DNA of 10,475 bases, from NCBI GenBank assembly GCA_964485695.1, contig CAZAKZ010000175.1:1-10475 (forward strand). Direction: 5' to 3'. The notes beneath the pieces were generated by a model, which had not been told where the DNA came from, searched no databases, and saw only the letters and a program-made list of their open reading frames with translations. This stretch comes from CAZAKZ01 sp964485695. Its GTDB lineage: Bacteria; Planctomycetota; JAFGQW01. Within the stretch, counting starts at the first letter, position 1; each line of letters begins with the position of its first letter. The position numbers were made by a program, and so were the translations under genes. Of the stretch, positions 6,283 to 10,475 are shown one piece after another.

Positions 6283-6302
6283 CATCTCTCGCGCCTGTGC
6301 AA
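6274..6302 (-). promoter_or_regulatory. Promoter of the toxin-antitoxin operon
   Basis: On the minus strand TTGCAC (6302-6297) is followed after 17 bases by TACCAT (6279-6274), four of six matches to the -10 consensus. The expected start near 6267 gives a leader of about 43 bases before the antitoxin ATG at 6224. The optimal spacing and the palindrome over the -10 support it. Confidence 0.55.
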
Positions 6303-6428
6303 GTCTGTCATGGCGGCCGTCCGATCCACGGATTATTCCTGGTTGCAGATCCGGGGGATCCGGAAGTAAGGTCGTTGTCTCGGGCATCCGGTTTCGAAGT
6401 TTCTGATCATTTTTCTCCAGGATCCCCC

Positions 6429-7448
6429 ATGCTGATCCTCGACGGCTCCCTGGGAGAGGGCGGCGGCCAGATCCTCCGCACCTCCCTGGCCCTCTCCATG
6501 GCCACCCGGACACCGGTGCGTATCGAGAAGATCCGTGCGCGTCGCCGGAAGCCCGGCCTCATGCGTCAGCACCTCACGGCCGTGAAGGCGGCCGCGGCGG
6601 TGAGCAGCGCCCGGGTGGAGGGCGCCGTCCCGGGGTCCGATTGCGTCACTTTCGAGCCGAGCGAGGTCGAGGCCGGAGACTACCACTTCGACGTGGGAAC
6701 GGCGGGCAGTGCAACGCTTGTGCTCCAGACCGTCCTGCCGGCGCTGCTCACGGCTCAGGGGCCCTCCACCCTGGTGCTGGAGGGCGGTACCCACAATCCT
6801 TTCGCCCCGCCCTTCCCCTTTCTGGACCGGGCCTACCTGCCCCTGATCAACTGCATGGGGCCGGAGGTGCGTGCCGACCTCGAGCAGCACGGTTTCTTTC
6901 CGGCCGGTGGTGGACGGTTCCGTGTGGAGATCCGGCCGTGTCGGCACCTGACCGGCCTGCGCGTCCTGGAACGCGGCGAGATCCGGGCCCGGCGGGCCCG
7001 AGCCCTGGTGGCCCGCCTCAATGAGAGCATAGGCCGGAGGGAGATCCGCCGGATCGAGGCGAGGCTATCCTGGGACCGTTCGTGCCTGGAGGTCGAGAAA
7101 GTCCATAGCGACGGCCCCGGTAACGTGCTCCTCCTCGAGGTGCAGAGCGAACACGTCACCGAGGTCTTCACCGGGTTCGGAAAGCGCGGCGTTCCAGCAG
7201 AGAGGGTGGCGGACGGGGCCGTGAACGAGGTGCGCAGGTACCTGGCCTCGGGCGTACCCGTGGGGATTCACCTGGCGGACCAGCTCTTGCTGCCGCTGGC
7301 CCTGGCCGGCGGCGGGTCCTTCCGAACCCTGGAGCCGACGCAACACACGCACACCAACATCGAGGTATTGAAGAAGTTCCTGGACGTGGATATCCGGCTC
7401 ACCGGCGGCGGCGACGACTGGACCCTCGAGGTCGAGAGGTCCGCCTGA
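6429..7448 (+). CDS. rtcA: RNA 3'-terminal phosphate cyclase
   Basis: Predicted enzyme that converts RNA 3'-phosphate ends to 2',3'-cyclic phosphates using ATP, through a covalent enzyme-AMP step on histidine; cytoplasmic. The 339-residue length equals that of typical RtcA. The N-terminus ILDGSLGEGGGQILRTSLAL (3-22) is the family hallmark, with the ATP-contacting Glu in GEGGGQ. HGFFPAGGGRF (154-164) matches the cyclase signature apart from a final Phe. KPGLMRQHLTAV (41-52) and THNPFAPPF (121-129) are also typical. The insert domain spans roughly 175-280. The nucleophile is probably H306 or H308 in TQHTHTNIEVLKKFL (304-318). The frame is open far upstream to 5886, but that part overlaps the antisense toxin-antitoxin genes and shows no homology. 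ATG 6429 has AGGA six bases before it and begins at the conserved block. No RtcB ligase or RtcR regulator is in the window. Confidence 0.95.
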   Translation: MLILDGSLGEGGGQILRTSLALSMATRTPVRIEKIRARRRKPGLMRQHLTAVKAAAAVSSARVEGAVPGSDCVTFEPSEVEAGDYHFDVGTAGSATLVLQTVLPALLTAQGPSTLVLEGGTHNPFAPPFPFLDRAYLPLINCMGPEVRADLEQHGFFPAGGGRFRVEIRPCRHLTGLRVLERGEIRARRARALVARLNESIGRREIRRIEARLSWDRSCLEVEKVHSDGPGNVLLLEVQSEHVTEVFTGFGKRGVPAERVADGAVNEVRRYLASGVPVGIHLADQLLLPLALAGGGSFRTLEPTQHTHTNIEVLKKFLDVDIRLTGGGDDWTLEVERSA

Positions 7449-7482
7449 TCATCATCACGGATCGAATTCGCTACGGATTTTT

Positions 7483-7503
7483 CGGAGGTTCTGGTACCCT
7501 CCG
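7483..7503. repeat. 6-bp inverted repeat upstream of the repeat-protein gene
   Basis: CGGAGG (7483-7488) and CCTCCG (7498-7503) form a 6-bp stem with a 9-base loop in the 100-base gap after rtcA. The T run lies before the stem, not after it, so it does not fit a plus-strand terminator. It may be an operator or chance. No clear promoter was found in this gap, so the next gene may be read from rtcA. Confidence 0.25.
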
Positions 7504-7548
7504 TGTCATTGGGTTTGACTGCCACCAGCCTCAATCGGAGGACAAAGG

Positions 7549-10380
7549 GTGAAGTGGACCCGGACGGCTCTCGTTCTCGTTTTCCTTGCTGCACTCACAC
7601 TCTGTGTTTACGTCATTATCCACGAAACGGGAACTTCCTCTCCGGGCCTCCCTCCTGCCTCGAATCCAACCCCAGATTCAGCACCCGTTTCCGGCCACGC
7701 CCCTGCGGCCGCCTCCCCGACCGGGCCAGCGCGGCCGGCAGCTGAAATCCGCCCCTCGGTTGACCGGGCGCAGACCCGACCCGATCCGCTCCTCGGAAAG
7801 ACGGATCCTCTGGATCTCTTGACGCGGAGCCTCCTGGGCCTCGTGAAGGACACGGAGGGAAATCCCCTCCCCGGGGTTCGGGTCCTCCTGGCCGATCCAC
7901 CGGGAAAATCCGGACAGAAATCCATGGAAATCCGGACGAATTCGACAGGACGCTTTTGCCTGGGACCCCTGGACCTGGATCAAAGGTCATCGCGATTTCG
8001 GGGCTACCGGGTCGAGGTCACGGCGCCCGGCTACTATCCGGAGGTCCACTCCTTCCGTCCAGGAGAGGAGAGAGAGGTGCTCCTCTCGATTCCCGGCTCC
8101 CTCGCCGGCCAGGTGGTGGTGGAAGGCCGGGAGGGGCGTCCGTGTCCCGGTGCCACCCTCGCCCTGCAAGGTCCGGGAAGCCACCGGTTTCGCACCGATG
8201 CCGCCGGTCACTTCGAGATCGCGCAGCTGAGGCCGGGAAACTACCGCGTGGACGTCCACCCGGAGGAGAATCCCCCCATCCTCAACGCCGTTGTGCGCAT
8301 CCGGCCCCGAAACCGGACCCATGTGCGGTTCGAGGTCAAGAGCGGCGTCCGGGTGCAAGGTACCGTGACCGACCACCTGTCCGGAAAGCCGCTCCCGGGC
8401 GTGAGGGTCTTCACCTGGGTCAGCTACCAGAAACCGTCCTTCACGGGACCGGACGGGCGGTTCGTCCTGGATGGACTGCCCCGGAAGATCAGCCTCCGGT
8501 TCTACAAGAAGGGGTTTCTCCACGTTTACCGCGAGGTGAAGGCGAAGAAGGAGGAGAAGGAAAAGACCCTTGACGTGACCATGCAGCGCCCCGGCAGGAT
8601 CCGGGGCGTGGTCCTGGGCCCGGATGGGGTGCCGGTGGATTTCGCCCGCGTCAGCCTCATCGACGAGAGGATCCGCACCAACCAGAAGGGCGAGTTCACC
8701 ATCCCCGACGTGTGGCCCGATCAAAACCTCCGGGTCCGCGCGTGGAAGAGGGGATTCAAGGAGGGGCGATCCACCAAGTTCTCCGTGGCCGACGGCCAGG
8801 AGGTGACGGGCATCGTGGTGAGGCTCCGGGTATCGAGTCCGTCCAAGCCCGGTGAAGAAAAACTGCCGACGGTCTATTCCCGAAGGTCCCGGGGCTTGCC
8901 TGCGTCCCCGGGCATCGGAGTCATCACCGGAAAGGTCCAGGACGAGGCGGGTACGGCCATTCCCCGGGCCAAGGTTCGCCTGTTCTATCTCGGCCCCCCG
9001 GGAAGGCTACCGGGGAGAAACATGAAGTACCTCTTCCTAGCCCAATCCTACAAGACCGCGACCTCGGGCGAGGAGGGAGACTTCCGGTTCGAGAAGCTCC
9101 GTGTGGGGCGATACGTGTTCGAGACCTCTGCAACCGGGTACGGAACCGGGGAAGGAAAGTCCTTCACGCTCCCGGAGGGTGGGATTCCACATCACGAGAC
9201 CGTCATCCTCGAGAAAGGATACACGGCTACCTGTAAGGCCGTGGACGAAAAGGGACTCCCGCTCCGGACAGCGAGTATCTCGGCCTACCGGAAGGACACG
9301 TTTTACATGAGCCACGTGCGTGTCAGGACGGACATGAAAGGCGAGTTCACCCTCGGCCCGGTGGTGAGTCACCTGTATCGAGTTCGTGCGTACCAGCCCG
9401 GCCGGAGATTCAAGATCCTTGAAACCACGTTTAACCGGGACGGGCGGACCGTGCTGCGATTTGAGCGCATCGGCCTCGAGACGGATCAACGGGCCATCAC
9501 CGGCCAGGTGGTGTTCGCCGGTTCAGGAGCCCCCGTACCCTCGTTCTGGATCCGACTCCATCGCCGAGAAAGTATCGGGGAGAAGAAATTCGTGGATGCC
9601 CAGGGCCGGTTCGTCTGGTCGGGCCTGAAAGAAGGCACCTACGGGGTGGAAGCCGGCACCGACAAGGGGTGGGTCACACTGGGGCGCCTCCCCGTGACGG
9701 TCGGGGGGGAGGGAGAGTCCTACCCTCTCACCATCGAACTCCACGAAGGAGGCAAGGTGCAAGGCGTGGTCCTGGATCCTCTCGGGCGTCCGGCAGCAAA
9801 AACGAAGGTATCTCTCCACCGTGAAAGCCCCCTGGCTCCCGCCATCGCCTCGACCCGGACGGAGGCGGACGGATCCTTCCGGTTCAAATCCCTGGCCCCG
9901 GGAGATTATTTCGCTGTCGCCACCCACGACGTCTGGATTGAAAGCTGGAATCGCTTCAACACCAACACGGGAGAGACGGCGAGGAGCCGGATCACCCTCC
10001 TGGCCGAGGGAGGAACCGTTCGGGTTATGGCCCGGGATGAGTCCGGGCACCCTGTCAAGGACGTCGTGGTCTACCTCCACAGGATCGACGGCAACTACTC
10101 GAGGGTGTTCGTTCCGACCCTCTCCCAGATCGAAGGCCTCTTCCGCCGGCGAAAGCCCCTGAATCCGACCCTGGAGTGGGGCTCGTTCTTCAATTCATTT
10201 TCCAACACGGACCGGGACGGCATGCTGGTCCATCCCCTCCTCCCGCCGGGTCGCTACCGCATCCAGGGGAGCAAGGTGGGCGTCGGTTCCGGCGCCGCGG
10301 AAGTGGTCGTAAACGACCGGCTGGAATCCGTTGTGAGGCTGGTCCTCAAAGTAGAGCCGGCCTCCCCTCCCGGGCGGTAG
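7549..10380 (+). CDS. Membrane-anchored protein with about nine carboxypeptidase-regulatory-like repeats
   Basis: Long predicted envelope protein (943 residues). Residues 7-24 (ALVLVFLAALTLCVYVII) form one hydrophobic segment after a short basic start. No clear cleavage site or lipobox is seen (LTLC has Leu before Cys), so it is likely an N-terminal anchor with the body outside the membrane. A Pro/Ala/Ser linker covers 28-90. Then come about nine beta-sandwich modules of the CarboxypepD_reg/Cna-B-like type, at roughly 95-180, 183-262, 267-345, 350-427, 457-556, 557-640, 648-731, 734-817 and 820-935. Each shows a GxV.D..G.PxxxAxV strand pair, a DG.F.(F/L)..L turn and a G.Y.V strand. No peptidase domain is present, so despite the fold name it is not a carboxypeptidase. 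Its role is likely structural or binding at the cell surface. The start is GTG, with GGAGGA (7537-7542) six bases upstream. It follows rtcA by 100 bases. Confidence 0.88.
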   Translation: MKWTRTALVLVFLAALTLCVYVIIHETGTSSPGLPPASNPTPDSAPVSGHAPAAASPTGPARPAAEIRPSVDRAQTRPDPLLGKTDPLDLLTRSLLGLVKDTEGNPLPGVRVLLADPPGKSGQKSMEIRTNSTGRFCLGPLDLDQRSSRFRGYRVEVTAPGYYPEVHSFRPGEEREVLLSIPGSLAGQVVVEGREGRPCPGATLALQGPGSHRFRTDAAGHFEIAQLRPGNYRVDVHPEENPPILNAVVRIRPRNRTHVRFEVKSGVRVQGTVTDHLSGKPLPGVRVFTWVSYQKPSFTGPDGRFVLDGLPRKISLRFYKKGFLHVYREVKAKKEEKEKTLDVTMQRPGRIRGVVLGPDGVPVDFARVSLIDERIRTNQKGEFTIPDVWPDQNLRVRAWKRGFKEGRSTKFSVADGQEVTGIVVRLRVSSPSKPGEEKLPTVYSRRSRGLPASPGIGVITGKVQDEAGTAIPRAKVRLFYLGPPGRLPGRNMKYLFLAQSYKTATSGEEGDFRFEKLRVGRYVFETSATGYGTGEGKSFTLPEGGIPHHETVILEKGYTATCKAVDEKGLPLRTASISAYRKDTFYMSHVRVRTDMKGEFTLGPVVSHLYRVRAYQPGRRFKILETTFNRDGRTVLRFERIGLETDQRAITGQVVFAGSGAPVPSFWIRLHRRESIGEKKFVDAQGRFVWSGLKEGTYGVEAGTDKGWVTLGRLPVTVGGEGESYPLTIELHEGGKVQGVVLDPLGRPAAKTKVSLHRESPLAPAIASTRTEADGSFRFKSLAPGDYFAVATHDVWIESWNRFNTNTGETARSRITLLAEGGTVRVMARDESGHPVKDVVVYLHRIDGNYSRVFVPTLSQIEGLFRRRKPLNPTLEWGSFFNSFSNTDRDGMLVHPLLPPGRYRIQGSKVGVGSGAAEVVVNDRLESVVRLVLKVEPASPPGR

Positions 10381-10475
10381 ATTCCAGCGCCCAGTCGAAT
10401 CCCGGGCTCCAACCTCCCCGCTACCCAATGCCGTTAAGCCCCCTGCCGTCCTCTCGGCCCCCACCGTGGTCGCGG
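10381..10475. other. Window end, no feature seen
   Basis: The last 95 bases after the repeat-protein stop are GC-rich and C-rich. I see no start codon with a ribosome site, no strong hairpin with a T run and no tRNA-like fold. The GTCGAATCCC string resembles a tRNA T-loop, but no matching arms surround it. Confidence 0.5.

Noticed and set aside
5886..6428. Upstream extension of the rtcA frame by 181 codons
   Set aside because: It overlaps the antisense toxin-antitoxin genes, shows no recognisable domain, and ATG 6429 has its own ribosome site and begins at the family's conserved N-terminus.
7471..7503. Intrinsic terminator after rtcA
   Set aside because: The T run precedes the 6-bp stem on the plus strand, and none follows it.
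10393..10412. tRNA T-loop-like string near the window end
   Set aside because: No paired T-stem, anticodon arm or acceptor stem could be drawn around it.

Overview
The window is GC-rich and gene-dense, with eight protein-coding genes and no rRNA, tRNA, CRISPR array or insertion sequence that I can support. The best hint to the host is gene style. There is a secreted parallel beta-helix protein that ends in a DFEGD...ADMGADE motif followed by a Gly/Pro-rich C-terminal domain, and a long membrane-anchored protein made of carboxypeptidase-regulatory-like repeats. Both styles are common in Planctomycetota, so I infer a planctomycete or similar environmental bacterium with moderate confidence. No marker gene settles it.

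Left part (1-3663): a family 2 glycosyltransferase on the minus strand diverges from a two-gene unit on the plus strand, a radical SAM protein with a SPASM-like C-terminus followed by a short-chain dehydrogenase/reductase (SDR). The SDR has no ATG, GTG or TTG codon before its nucleotide-binding motif. It appears to start on ATT or ATC inside the end of the radical SAM gene, behind a strong AAGGAG site. The 566-base divergent spacer has lower GC and holds a good sigma70-type promoter for the radical SAM gene, a 15-bp stem with a T run, and a weaker upstream promoter-like site. Together these could bound a small transcript.

Middle (3664-5585): a spacer with a perfect 8-bp hairpin and a -10-like TACAAT precedes the secreted beta-helix protein.

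Right part (5586-10475): on the minus strand, a ribbon-helix-helix antitoxin and PIN-domain toxin pair overlap by ATGA. They are driven by a recognisable promoter whose -10 lies in TGGT/ACCA half-sites, a likely autoregulatory operator. Diverging from it is an RNA 3'-terminal phosphate cyclase (RtcA) without RtcB in view. It is followed by the 943-residue protein with about nine beta-sandwich repeats, probably facing the periplasm or cell surface.

The genes do not form one obvious pathway. The glycosyltransferase, radical SAM enzyme and SDR could belong to surface glycan or small-molecule modification. The beta-helix and repeat proteins are envelope or extracellular proteins. The toxin-antitoxin pair and RtcA relate to RNA cleavage and RNA end processing. 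I see no clearly new multi-gene defence or biosynthetic system; the most unusual points are the SDR start codon and the structured spacer at 1412-1546.
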